From Fratercula arctica (lineage: Eukaryota > Chordata > Aves > Charadriiformes > Alcidae): a stretch of DNA of 64,000 nt. The translations under genes and the position numbers were made by a program. The stretch lies in the NCBI GenBank assembly GCA_947846985.1, contig CANTUZ010000008.1, forward strand, positions 23,889,352 to 23,953,351. The letters run 5' to 3'. The notes beneath the pieces were generated by a model. The model was given only the letters and a program-made list of their open reading frames with translations, did no database searches and had not been told where the DNA came from. Below, one piece after another: positions 11,513-24,220 of the stretch (position 1 is its first letter; each line of letters starts with the position of its first letter).

Positions 11513-14500
11513 CATTGTTAGAGAATTAAATTTGTAATAGAATAATCATAAGAATATCTATACAGTATTTTGAAGTCTTCTTTAGTTAAAAGAAGTAATC
11601 ACACAGATCAAATTATTTTGTTTGGTTTTAGTGCCATACAAACCACACATACAGACTACCAGCTAACACAAAAGGCAACCACTCCTCAGAGCAAGACAAG
11701 GTCAAATCTATTCTGTTGTTTGGTTTTGTTTTGTTGTTTGTTTTGAGTTTGGTTTTTTTTTTAATAGTTCATTCACTGTTGCACAGCACTACTTGCAAGA
11801 GGTCTTGACTAATTAGACCTACACATGGGGGACAAAAAGATAATTTAATATATATACTGTCCATCACAATAACTGTGATTTTGTTATTCTATTCCCATTT
11901 TGCCACTATTGCTACTTGCTATATAGTATATTGCTAGATTAATGCAATTTTATTAAAACAAAAGTAGTTGTGAGACTGCAAAGTCATGTCACTAATACTA
12001 AAATTAAAAAATGGAGTGTTGTTTTGCTCTGATAATTTTTTTATTCTAGAAATGAAACAAAATCCTCTTTTAGAATAACTACCTTCATTAAACCCGAGTA
12101 TTCTAACAGAATACAATATCATTTCATTTATTCTATCAATTGGAAAATACTTTTATAATTTGAGTCTCAAATGTGCCCCTGTGTCAGAGTAGCACATGCA
12201 CAGGAGACAGGGGACAGGAAGACGAAGGGCCTTTCTGCAGCGGTCATCGCCTGCAGCTTGCTGTCCCCTGCATCTTTGCATAGTAACTGCCATCTACTAG
12301 CTTACAGAAATGGTATCAACCAAACTTCCATCTGGAAGGCATAAATATGCCAGCTTACGCCAAGGAGCTTTTGAAGCAGCTCCAGCAGCAGCCAGACTAC
12401 TGAGGCTCTGGTGCCCCCCGCATAGCACAGGGGATGCCCACGTTGTGGCAGGGGCGGAAGGATGAGCACTCTCCCCCTTAGCTGAGGAACCGTTTTGCTT
12501 ATAGGCACACAAGTTACTTGAGAACATGTAGTGAATTTGTGAATTAAAAGAGAACTAGCATGTTAGACTGTATGAAGGGGACTGAGTCCCCATTTGATTT
12601 GTGGTTTTGGGGTGGGGTTTTTTTAAACCCAATGAGCTCATGAAATAAAGTCTACAGAGTAGATTGTCCTGTAAATTTTCAGAGATCCAAACAGACTATG
12701 ACAGCAGTCTATGTAAAAATCAGGTTTTGATGATATGCTAACTAACAGCAAGCAAGCCTGAGAGGACAAAATTTGCTGCTTGCCTCCCAAGTTGTTCAAA
12801 AGCCTCTGACTTCCAGGACGTACAGTATTCCCAGGACTTTACAGCTCAGGTCCACACTGGAAAGCTTTACCAGGCAGAGACCCCCAGTGCAGCCACAGCT
12901 TCCAGGACTCTCCAGAAGCAATTTAAAATCTCAAGATCATAATTTTGAACATTATTTGTTTTATAAAAAAAAGTTTCCTTATATAAAAAGGAGTTGAGAT
13001 TTTGAAGTTACAAAACGGAAGCACTTAATTTTTACAGTTTGCTTGGCTTTGACTTAAACACAGATTTTTATGAAACAAGGGAAGAAATTAAAATCTGAGT
13101 CAGGTAAGAGTCAGAAATATGAGATCCAAGAAGATACCCCATACTGAACTCTGGTATAAGAGTCTGTCAAACAACAGTAAGAAAAATACTGGTAATAGTA
13201 CATTAGTAAGTATCAACAGTATTATTATGAGGATGTAACAGCAACAAATGCTCCTAGCTTATGTTTGGAAAAATAACCAAAAAAGACTAATCAAACCACA
13301 AGACCGATGCAATCCTTTCCCTCTCCTATCATGACTTAGAAAGCTCTTGATTAAAACAAAATCTTTAGAGTACAAATTAAGAGAGTCATCTGAAGATACA
13401 GAATTGATTTTCAATAATTCCTGTAAGCCTGGAGGGACTCCAAAAGCTGTGGCTATCTTTAAAACTAGTAAGTGAGATGACTCAGGCAACCTCTGTCCCA
13501 TCAGTCTGAGTTCCAAACAAAGTAACTGGGCTCTGTCATTCAGAACTATTAATAAAGCTTTTAGTGAGATTGTGTAAAATAAGACAGGCATGTTTAGGGC
13601 AGCTAGACTTTGTTTGATGAGAATTAGTTTTTGGCAATAAAGGCTTTGAGATTCACAGGTGAGAGAGATCCTTGACATTTTAGCTCACTGTCTCATACAG
13701 GTTGGGTCATTCAGCCAGGTCCCATTTCCTGGATCCCCAGTGAGTTGTTAATGGTGTCCTGACTGCCTGGCATTATGGGAAACAAGACACAGCTGGCAGG
13801 CCTACCTCATTTCCACTGCCTTTCTGGTACCATTTTAAGGATTACATTCGCATACACAGCAGCACTACCACAAAGGCAACTTGTACGGGTTATTTCAGAA
13901 CCCCCCTGAAAGCCAGGGCCCAATGATGTAGTGGGGAACTTTGCTGCTTAGTTCAGTGGGACTAGTTTTGCCTTGCTAACGTCTTAGATGTGCACTCCAT
14001 ATTTAAGTTACAGCCTGAGAAAGAGAAAAAAAAAAAAAAAAAGAAATTCTGGACTACGGACACAGTTTATAATTTACAACGAGTAGTCCTAGATATGGAT
14101 TCCAAGGGGTTGCAGCAGAAAGCACCACTAAAGGAGTTTCAGGTAAGATGACTGTAGTTACTTTTCAGGTAGACCAACCTGGTTTAAGCCATCCCCAACA
14201 CCTTCGGCTATGATTGCAACCACAGGAACTGAAGATACTCAGCATGTCATTAACATCTTTTAGGATGTGGTCCAAATAACTTGCACAACATCACTTCAGC
14301 AACAGCTAAGAAACTTTAAATTTGTCATTTGAGATTCTTTCAACTTTGTTTCCCATAGTTCCTCATTTTAAGTTCAATATTTTACTACAAATTCTGCATA
14401 AAATATAGTTACAAGAAGCAGCAAAGGCTGGTATGTTCTTCTGTTATGCCTCAAAGTCCTAGGTAGTCGTAACAAAAACAAACAAAAAAGAGAGTCATTC

Positions 14501-17500
14501 TAGGAACTACTCTGTTGAAAATAAGTCAAGTAAGAAAAACAGCTGTTGTAGATTTTTAAGTGATATTTTCCAGCTTTTCTTTTTCTCTTTTAGTCAAAAA
14601 TACTGACAAGTACTTCTAAACTTGCCCCAAAAGAAAAGTTAATGAAAACTTTTCAAACGCCAGTAAGGTTCCATTAAAGTAATTTCAGCTTCAGTTTAAG
14701 GAGGGTTCACTCACCATTAATCAACTATGTCAATGAGCTCTTTGGCCTAATGGTTTTGCATACAAATAGGAGGCTAACCATAATGACTTCAAACCAGTCA
14801 AACTGACAAACGCACATTTCCAACAGTCTCATAGTAAAGAGATCAGACTGTATTCTTTAGTCAATGGCATTGGCAGGCTACTGTTTCCAAAACTCACCGT
14901 ACATAATGCCATAAATCCAAATGTATCATTTCATATGCAGAAATATTTAGCATTGTTAGTATCACAAGAGGGATAAAATTGAGCAAAATATTCATAGCAA
15001 CTTTGCAGTTTTTAAGCTATTAATGGATTTATATAAAATAAAATATTTATTTACAATAAAATTACTATCCTTTCTCAAAACATTTCCATGCTCATTTCCA
15101 ATAAAAGCTAAACAGGAATTGTCTTTCTCTGTCAGGTATTGTAGAGCTCTGAGGGCAGGACAGAGAATTGCAGCTAGTTTATTCAAGCTATGAACTGAGG
15201 CATTTTTGGCCCAAATCAGACTGAGTTCAAGCATTGGACAAAAATGTTGGGTTTTTTCCCCCTAAGGTGGAAGGAACCTAGGAGCACAAAGCCTGTCCTC
15301 CCTACTAACTTCCTGCTTGGGACACCACCACTTACAAGTCTCACAGAACAGGGATCCTATCTCCCATCAAATGTGACCCATTTTCCTCTGATCAGCAGAG
15401 TTGGAGCCAGGTAACAGGTATGCCCCTGCCCATACAGGGAAGGGAGTCAGAGGAGAAGCAGGCAGCAGGGAAGAAACAGAAAGTTCAGCACAGAGATGAG
15501 ATACATGCCCTGTCTATCCTGTCTGTTACAGCTTCAGCAGGCTTTGATTGCCAGGCTACCAGATTTGGTTCCCTGGCCATTGTGCATCAGCCAGCTGCAT
15601 AAAATAAACTATAAGATAGGTGGAGGAGTAGGTCTGCCTAGCCTAGCCTACCTTCACAGCCAGAGATGCTGTAATAAACATCTGATGCTTAGAATTCAGA
15701 TGAGGAATTGCATTTCTTTCACCAGACCCAAGTTTTCTTCCAGTGCTGGAATCCAGACTCTTAAATGTGATGAGATGGTATCACTAACATGACCATTTTT
15801 AATGCTCATATGTTTGATACTCTCATTAATGATAGCAAACATACTTGTCCTTGTTGATAACCACTCTAGTACTATTTTTAGTCCAATATTCATGCACAGG
15901 TGCCTGATCTTACCACTAATGGCAAGGCTGTCAGTAGCAGGGGAAGGAAGGCAGAAGAAAAGAGGGCGACGATCAAGAAATTCGTCTTCCAATAATAAAA
16001 GCATGAATGGTGTGCCATATTTTAAAAAACTTTTCAGGAACTGCAAGATAAGGACCTACAAAACATCTCTTACACTTTTAACAGTGGGAAAACAGGTCTA
16101 ATGCACTGGCTTCACTTTGTTTGCTAAAACTTTCATACTTGTATCCATACAGATAAGGTTAGGTCACAGTAAACAGATGAACAGGCATATTGAATGGAAA
16201 TTCAAACACATTTATACTTATGCCCCTCAATTTGCCATCAGAAAAAATGATAGAATTATATTCCATTTAAGCTGAAGTCAGGGGAAAATAGAGAGGTAGA
16301 AAAACAGTCAATCATGTAAATTTTGAGAACCCATGGTAATCAAAAGCTGTAGGTATAATCTCTAAAAAATGAAGATAAATATGCTATACCTGGGGAAACT
16401 GTTTATTCATAGATTATGTCAAAGACTAAGACATGCATAATTGATTTAGCTAGTTTAAGACAAATGAGACACATGGAGAGCCAAGAAAGTAATAGTTTTA
16501 ATGAACATTCATTAAGCTTAACTAAGTAAAATACTGGTTGTAAGATGCAGAGTAGCTTCCATCATTTGTATGTATTCAATTTGCCTATTTTCATTAGTGG
16601 ATATATTTAAGACCATACTGACAAATGAAAAGTTCTAGTTTAAGAAAATAAATCCACATGAAAAAAAAATATGCAAGGCCAGATCAATTTGCCATTATAA
16701 GCTTAGGGACCTGTTCACGCTGTAATATTGCTGATAAATGTAAATTTGATTCTGTGCTTAAAGCATGGAACTTAAGATTTGTGAAAGAGATAAAAATTCA
16801 GAGTCAGATAAAATCAAGCTTGCCTGTGGACTCACAATTTGCATGGCACAGGGTTAGTTTTTGTTTTGTTAAAAAGGAAAGCACATAAGATTCTAATTTA
16901 ATTTTTTTTAACTCAAGATAATAGATTAATACAAACTTGCACTGTTGTTTACATTCCTCAGGAAAAGGCCTTGCGTTCTCTGACTTCAATTTGCGCATAG
17001 CTGCTCAGCATACATGGGTGAGAGTGTCTCATTTGTTTTTCCTTTAGAAACATACAACACAGGAGGAGTTAGTCAGGAGACAGCCATTCTACCACAATTT
17101 ATGCAAGCTGCCATTATGGGTTTTCACACTCTTGAAAACCTCTCCATCTTCCTTGTTTTGTTTTTCCTCATTACCAGCTCATCCTTCCTTCTATTAAGGC
17201 TATACAATCTTCTTTTCTTTTTCCTCTAACTGGAGCCTTAATGTAACTTTTTTTTTTTGCTGAGGACTACAATTGCACATTCTAACACCATTTTTCTAAA
17301 TCCCAGCCAGTATCTGATTCTAAACAGGTCAAGTTTTCTCCTACACTTTTGTTTACTGAAAGTTATCAAATACATTTTCTTCCTGAGAAACTTAATCTAA
17401 TGATTGTGAGTACTGGCTACGTATCATCAACATTAACTAGCTTTCGCACTGCTGATTTATATCAGCCAGATCTTGTCCCAGAATCCCCATGAAGAGATGC

Positions 17501-18911
17501 ACGATCATTTAGAAGTCAGATTTTAGACTTCCCTTCAGACACAATTAGCAACATAGCAATTGGAAAACTCCCACATCAAAGATTTTTTTTGTTTCTCCAC
17601 TATACTAGTCCTGTTAAAGTGACCAATGTGAAAGTGTCGCACACACTGTGTTCAAAGGTCTTCCTAAGTACCAATTTTGAAGTAGGACAAATATTTTCTA
17701 TCCCAAAACACAATTTCACTTCTACACACTTAAATATTCTGGCAAACAATTTACCTGTTTTGCTCAAAACATTCTTTATGAAGGCACAGTTCCCAAATAT
17801 TTTAATATGAAATACCTAATTTACTAGCTTTTAAATTAGTAAGCTGAAAAAAAGAAATTTGAGTGAAGTGTTTATTGGATGTCAAATATTTCTTCATTTT
17901 GCTCAGCATAACACCATTTATTCTATGTTCTGTAAATTAGAAACATGATGTTCACACAGTTCTACTCATCTTCATGAAATATAACATTTGTCCACACTTG
18001 CTCTGCAAATAGCTTTGTTTCTGCACATGATCTAGCAAAGCCAATGAGTGCGTTGCCTACACAAACACACAGACAGAGGTAAAGTACGTAAACATCTATA
18101 CCAAAACTTTAAGTGATAAGGGTTGGGTTCATTAAAATACTGTAAAAAACAGAGGAAGGAAACTGTATTCACAGAGGAGCAGCTTTATATCTAAGCACCC
18201 TCCAACTTTCTATAAACACAACTTACTGCAAATGTAATGGTGCAGACATGGATCTACCAAGCCTTACTTACCTCACCAACATCCTTCAGCACATTTTTCC
18301 AGTCTAATCATAACCAACAAGATCAGTCAACCAAGCTAAACAATTATTTAGCTTGCTCCTCTGACTGATAGAAAAACATGATTTTGTAATCATGTGTGTC
18401 TAGATAACACATTTCATATAGGGCAGCTTGCCATGGATCAAGCAGATCAATAGGCCTGGTCAGTTTATCTGTGCCAACTTTTAAGTTTACTTTGCAGGAT
18501 CATGTAAAAAGTGTTATCACTCACTGAAGTAATGTAAAATTCTCACTCATCTAACTTTTGAAGAGTTTTTCTCACAAAACTCAAGCAGGAACATATCTGG
18601 AATGCTTTGTTGATTTATCTTGGACTTAACCAGCAAGTTTAATTCATAGATTTAAAGGCAGAATTGGTCAAGTGTTTCTGCTTTTCCTAGCTGTATTTTC
18701 TGACCCTGATAAATGTAAGAAATTTTAAAAGTTTGATTTAAAAAAAAAAAAAAGTTTTAATAAGTGCTTTTCAGATTTTTTTTTTCCATTTCTTTTTACA
18801 GCCCAGAGGAAACCAAGCAGTCATATTTCATTAAAGTATCCAAATATTTTTTTAAAATAGAAACCACTATGGGAAATCAAATTCAAGGAATACGTAGCTG
18901 TTCCAGCAGCA

Positions 18912-18927
18912 ACACACACACACACAC
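18912..18927. repeat. (AC)8 microsatellite
   Basis: Eight perfect AC units. Short by microsatellite standards. Confidence 0.9.
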
Positions 18928-19133
18928 TGGGCACTATAGAAGATCGTTTGAAAAAATTATACTTAGCACCAGTCCAATCATCCCACCAGCACAATAGGGA
19001 ATGTTCAACAGTGTTAAGTGGTCAGGACAAATACAGCCCCCAAAGCTCTGGCAACATACCCACAAGTGCGTTGGTATGTTGTAAATCAAGTGTTCAGATA
19101 ATTTAATTCTTGCTTCCAAAATTCAAGTTGGAA

Positions 19134-19157
19134 CAAATAAACAAACAAACAAAATAT
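19134..19157. repeat. AAAC-type simple repeat
   Basis: About five units of (A)AAC/AAAT with small variation, in AT-rich sequence. Confidence 0.7.
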
Positions 19158-22100
19158 ATCAGGAGAGCTACTGTTACATCTTAACTATCTGGTGTCATGA
19201 CCATTCAAAGAAAAAAAAAAAAAACACAAAAAGAATATAGAGAGAGATATATATACACACCTGCTCAAGTGTTTGTAAACTTTATTTTACATTTCACTGT
19301 CAGAAGAAAAAAAAAATTTCTCCAGACATTCCCATTATATTTTGAAGAGCTTTATCCTTAAAGGATGTAAGTGAAACTTGATTTTCAAAGCTTGGGAGAA
19401 AAGGAAGGAGCAAAGTCTTTTTAATATGCTGAGGCACTGAAGATGACAACTATCCAAAAGTATCCAAAAATAAAGTGTGAAAACTAACAAGTTCTACAGT
19501 ACTAAAAGAGCTTTTTTTGTTTGTTTGCACTCAGTTGCTTTCCAACCAAGTCTCCGGGTATGTTGCCATCTAGTTGTGTGTCATACAGATAACACATCCT
19601 CCAGGTGTAGGCTACAATTTCTTCTTTATTATGGCAATTTCTAGAGTTTAAGACTACCACTGTAATTGCTAGATGTATCCAAAGTAGCACCTGAACCATA
19701 AAAATAGCTTTCTAAATAAAGTGGTAAGTAGACATTTACAAGAATCTTCCCATGATCTCACCCACCGCTTCAAACCTCAGAGCCCCAAGCTCCATAGTTA
19801 ACCTAACGGTTTTCCAGGTTTTCCATTGTCAAATCTGGTAATGCAATTTTGTTTAAATTCAAATGTTCATATCATATATACAGAGGCAGGCGCTATGAAA
19901 AATACGCACAGCTTCTGAGTCATACAGTTAAAATCTTTGCATATAACATCCAATTTGTCACGCATTGAACCACTAGTTTTTTGTTTAGCAAATCAGACTG
20001 CAAAATATGCTCCTACTTTCATAAATTTTTTGTTCACAGTATGATTTTTATGAAGCTTTAGTCACACAAATATATTTGTTTATTTTAAGAAGGCAAGTTG
20101 TTTTAATACTAATGTTATTTAACAGGCAAAGAAAATATCCTTTAATGTGTATTAAATAGAATAAAGGAAACAAATAAGGTAACTAAAAATTATGTGATTA
20201 AAACAACCATAGAATGCAGTTTGGGTAGATACAGCTGTTCACCACTTAAAAGGAAGCATTTTGTCATATTTAGGCAAAGCTTTAAATCTGTCCTATTTAA
20301 AAAAAAAACACCTAAGCAGATCTCATAGTGCTGCATTATTAACAGTGGGGCAAGAATTCACATTGGTATGGCTAATGACAATGTACCATGTTCTCATTTG
20401 AGGCATTATCATCTCCCCTTTACTACACCTACCTATGACAAAAGCAAACAAGACTTCATTTCAAGTTTGTGACACTAATTCCTTGTGCATGACAATCTGC
20501 TCCTAGGAAAACTCCTCCCGTAACATATCTGACTGCATTAAAAAAAAGTACCAGTTGCTCAGTTATAGTCTTGCTATGAAAAACACCCGACTTCAGTTAC
20601 TTCATTACAAATTACTTTAGTTGCAATTTAAAATAGTATATTTATATGAAGCTAATTAAAGACATTTAAAGATTAAGCGTGGGAAAGAAAGCACCATAAA
20701 ACAGGAAAAAAAGATTTTAAAAATACATCCCCTAATCTAGTAAAACCTAAGGGAGATAATTCACTGAAGTCAAAAGAATCATTTCCATATTTAAAGTTTA
20801 CTTTCTATTTTATGAGGAATAATTTCTCGTATTTGATAGGTTTCCTTTGTGTAAATGAAGATAAAAGTTTGTATTAATTGAGACTATTATTTAAAGAAAA
20901 AAAAAATCATCCCAATTTCTAGCAACAGGAATATTTTCACAGCAAAAAGTACACCTGAAATCTTTTCAGGGTAACTGTGATTGAATAATGCTGATCTTGC
21001 CAGTTTTCCATTATCAGATTGAGGTCTAGAAGACCTGAGGTAACAGGTTGAAAATGCACTCTTTTCACTAAAGAAGCAGCCTAGTAGCATGCATTAACAT
21101 AGTGTCCACCATACATCAAGTTGCAAAATTATCCTGAGATCCAAGAATCCCTGGCTGATGGCCCAGTAAGTACAGATTTTTCAAACTAGATGTGACAGTC
21201 TCACTTACCATCAATTGTTATGCTAGTAAAGACACACAAGAGCTGTCTTCACCACTCATTTCTGTGGTTTTAATCAGTTTTTGGCCATCCTGTCCATAAC
21301 CTAGAGGAACTATTTAACACATCAGTAAAATCTGAAACCTAGAGTGCAAAGGACACACAGGAATGCAAAGAATTAGGCATGGTATTGACAATTAAGATCC
21401 ACGAGAACATGCACTATGGATCCTTCTGTGATACTTTGAGTCAACTGTGGCTTTGAGTCAACTGCAAGCATTAAAGAAGTGAACCACCACCTCTACCCTC
21501 CACCACATGCCTAAAGCTGCATCTTCACTCAACATAATTTCCAAGACTTGACTAGGAACAAAGCATGTGAGAGTCTCGGTCTTCAAGCAATCCAAGCTAT
21601 AAAAAGACTATCAGAAGCCTTTCCTATTTCTATATTGTACAGAAAAAACAAACACGCTGCTTCCGTCCTTTCCCAGGCTGTTCAGTTCCTTGTCCTCAGT
21701 CCGGTCTTACTTATTTCAGAACTTCCATGTTTGACCTGGAGCCTCTAAGCCTAATCAGTCCAATTCCAGGGGTTTTTGTGTTTTGGTTTTTAAATTATAG
21801 GACACAAGACAGATTTGCAGAATTGTCTAAACAGGGAAAGGTCATTATGAATCACAGAACTGACCATACACCCACTGGTTGTGTTATCACATACATATTT
21901 AATCTCCTGCTACACTTTGTATTCACAATACTAAAAAGGGAATACATGCAATGTGAGTTCATAGACTGAAAGTACAGATTTCATACAAGGTCTTTATCAA
22001 AACACTGTATTTATTTCGCTCCTAAAGATCCTTCTTTCTTTGTATTGTAATTTTCTTTAACATTCACTAACTCATTAAAATAAAAAACAGGGTAGTTCTG

Positions 22101-22448
22101 TGTCAAAAAAAAAGGTAGAAAATTTTATGAAAAAGGTAGTAAAGCCCTCAAATGGTTAATTTTCCATTTCCATATTCTCCCCCAAAATTTTCTTTTCTTT
22201 AGTATACAGCACATAACTTGGGTCTAAAAATCTGTAGGCTGTTATTAAAAGGAAGGTTTAGCAGCTTCTAACAGAAGGCTCCCATCACTAGGTGATAATT
22301 AAGATTACAAAAGAAGAATTTTACTGCTGCCTGATCATTGCAATAACAATGCTGAAGCAGAGCAATTGTCCCCTGCTATTATTTTTTTTTAAGGAAGTTT
22401 TCATATGAAGAATAACTATACACTTCACCCTTTATAATTTACTTTAAT

Positions 22449-24220
22449 ATCATTTAGGTTGGAAAAGACCTTTAAGATCATCAAGTCCAACCATTAACCT
22501 AGCACTGCCAAGTCCACCACTAAACAATGTCCCTCAGCACAACTTCTACATGTCTTTTAAATACCTCCTGGGATGGTGACTCCACCACTTCCCTGGGCAG
22601 CCTCTTCCAATGCTTGACAACCCTTTCAGTGAATACATTTCTCCTAATATCCTAAACTGCCCTGGCACAACTTGGGGCCTTATTGCTTGTTATTTGGGAC
22701 AAGAGACCAGCCCCGACCTCACTACAACCTCCTTTCAGGTAGTTCTAGAGAGCGATAAGGTCTCCCCTCAGCTTCCTTTTCTCCAGGCTAAACACCACCA
22801 GTTCCCTCAGCCGCTCCTCATAAGACTTATTCCCTAGACCCCCTCACCAGCTTCGTTGCCCTTCTCTGGACAAGCTCCAGCACCTCAATGTCTGTCTTGT
22901 AGAGAGGGGCCCAAAACTGAACAAAGTATTCGAGGTGCAGCCTCACCCGTGCCCTAGTACAGTGGGACAATCACTTCCCTTGTCCTGCTGGCCACACTGT
23001 CCCTGATACAGGCCAGGATGCTATTGGCCACCTTCGACACCTGGGCACACTGCTGGCTCATATTCAGCTGGCAGTCAACCAACACCCCCAGGTCCTCTTC
23101 TGCCAGGCAGCTCTCCAGCCACTCCTCCCCAAGCCTGTAACGCTGCATGGGGTTGTTGTGACCCAAGTGCAGGACCCGGCACTTGGCCTTGTTGAACCTC
23201 ATACCATTGGCCTCAGGCCACTGATCCAGCCTGTCCAGATCCCTCTGCAGAGCCTTTCTACCCTCAAGCAGGTCGACACTCCCACCCAACTTGGTGTCGT
23301 CTGCAAACTTACTGAGGGTGCACTCAATCCCCTTGTCCAGATCACTGGTAAAGATATTAAACGGAACTGGCCCCAACTTTGAGCCCTGGGGAACACCACT
23401 TGTGACCGGCCACCAACTGGATTTAACTCCGTTCACCACCAGTCTTTGGGCCTGGCCATCCTGCCATTTTTTTACCCAGCAAGGAGTATACCCATCCAAG
23501 CCATCAGCAGACAGTTTCTTCAGGAGAATGACGTGGGAAATGGTGTCAAAGGCCTTACTAAGTCTAGGCAGAAAACATCCACAGCCCTTCCCTCATCCAC
23601 TAAGTGGGCCACCTTGTCATAGAAAGAGATCAGGTTGGTTAAGCAGGACCTGTCTTTCATAAACCCACGCTGACTGGGCCTGATCACCTGGTTGTCCCGT
23701 GTGTGCTGTGTGATGGCACTGAGGATGATCTGTTCCATGACCTTCCCAGGCACCAGGGTCCGACTGACAGGCCTGTAGTTCCCCAGATCATCCTTCCAGC
23801 CCTTCTTGTGGGTGGGCATCACATTTGCTAACCTCCTGTCAACTGGGACCTCCCTGGTTAGCCAGGGCTGCTGACAAATGATGGAAAGTGGCTTGGTGAG
23901 CACTTCTACCAGCTCCCTTGGTACCTTTGGGTGGATCCCAGCCAGCCCCATAGACTTGTGTGTTTGTCTAAGTGCTGTAGCAGGTTGCTAACCATTTTCC
24001 CTTGGATTATGGGGGCTTCATTCCGCTCCCCGTCTCTTTCTTCCAGATCAGGGGGCTGGGTACACGGAGTAGAACTGGTCTTTCTTTTAAAGACTGAGGC
24101 AAAGAAGGCATTAAGTAACTCGGCCTTTTCCTCATCCTTTGTTGCTGTTTCCCCCCTGATCCAATCAAGAATGGAGATTAGTCTTAGCCCTCCTTTTGTT
24201 GCTAATGTATTTATAGATAG
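22449..24220 (-). mobile_element. CR1 LINE, 5'-truncated, minus strand
   Basis: This is a CR1 copy of about 1.8 kb read on the minus strand. Its 3' end is at about 22449 in the 'tcatttaggttggaaaagac' style with AAGATCATCAAGTCCAACC, which matches the tail at 50391 and differs from the tails at 1090, 28816 and 42291. It then holds the 3' untranslated part, the ORF2 C-terminal domain and most of the RT. Similarity fades near 24220 in a segment just upstream of the RT (ELLNAFFASVFKRKTSS lies in it), so the copy is 5'-truncated. The bounds are accurate to perhaps 10-20 bp. Confidence 0.93.
22954..24218 (-). pseudogene. CR1 ORF2 remnant: reverse transcriptase and C-terminal domain
   Basis: Three overlapping minus-strand frames together span the RT of a CR1 ORF2. 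From the N-terminal side, 24241-23906 carries AELLNAFFASVFKRKTSS; 23951-23520 carries the RT entry segments (PLSIICQQPW, NYRPVSRTLVPGKVMEQI, DRSCLTNLISFYDKVA); 23499-22954 carries [17 protein letters not shown], the catalytic FADD at 23296-23307 ([12 protein letters not shown]), then [17 protein letters not shown] and [15 protein letters not shown]. The RT would copy element RNA at the target site. The frame changes near 23906-23951 and again near 23500-23520, so no intact product can be made even though the FADD aspartates are kept. Chance plus-strand frames overlap this region and are ignored. Confidence 0.9.

Larger units (their letters stand above)
11513..22448. other. Non-coding DNA, about 11 kb, no gene seen
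   Basis: I find no coding exon, RNA gene or interspersed repeat that I can name. The longest open frame is 139 codons (13259-13678, minus), with no recognisable family and no conserved motif. A locally GC-richer patch lies at about 12170-12490. Simple repeats include a 17-nt A run (14026-14042), (AC)8 at 18912-18927, an AAAC-type run near 19134-19157 and a purine/TA/CA mix at 19239-19260. The rest is AT-rich sequence typical of intergenic or intronic DNA. Confidence 0.55.

Noticed and set aside
13259..13678. 139-codon minus-strand frame
   Set aside because: No recognisable family, motif or splice context. The length is within chance for AT-rich DNA of this size.
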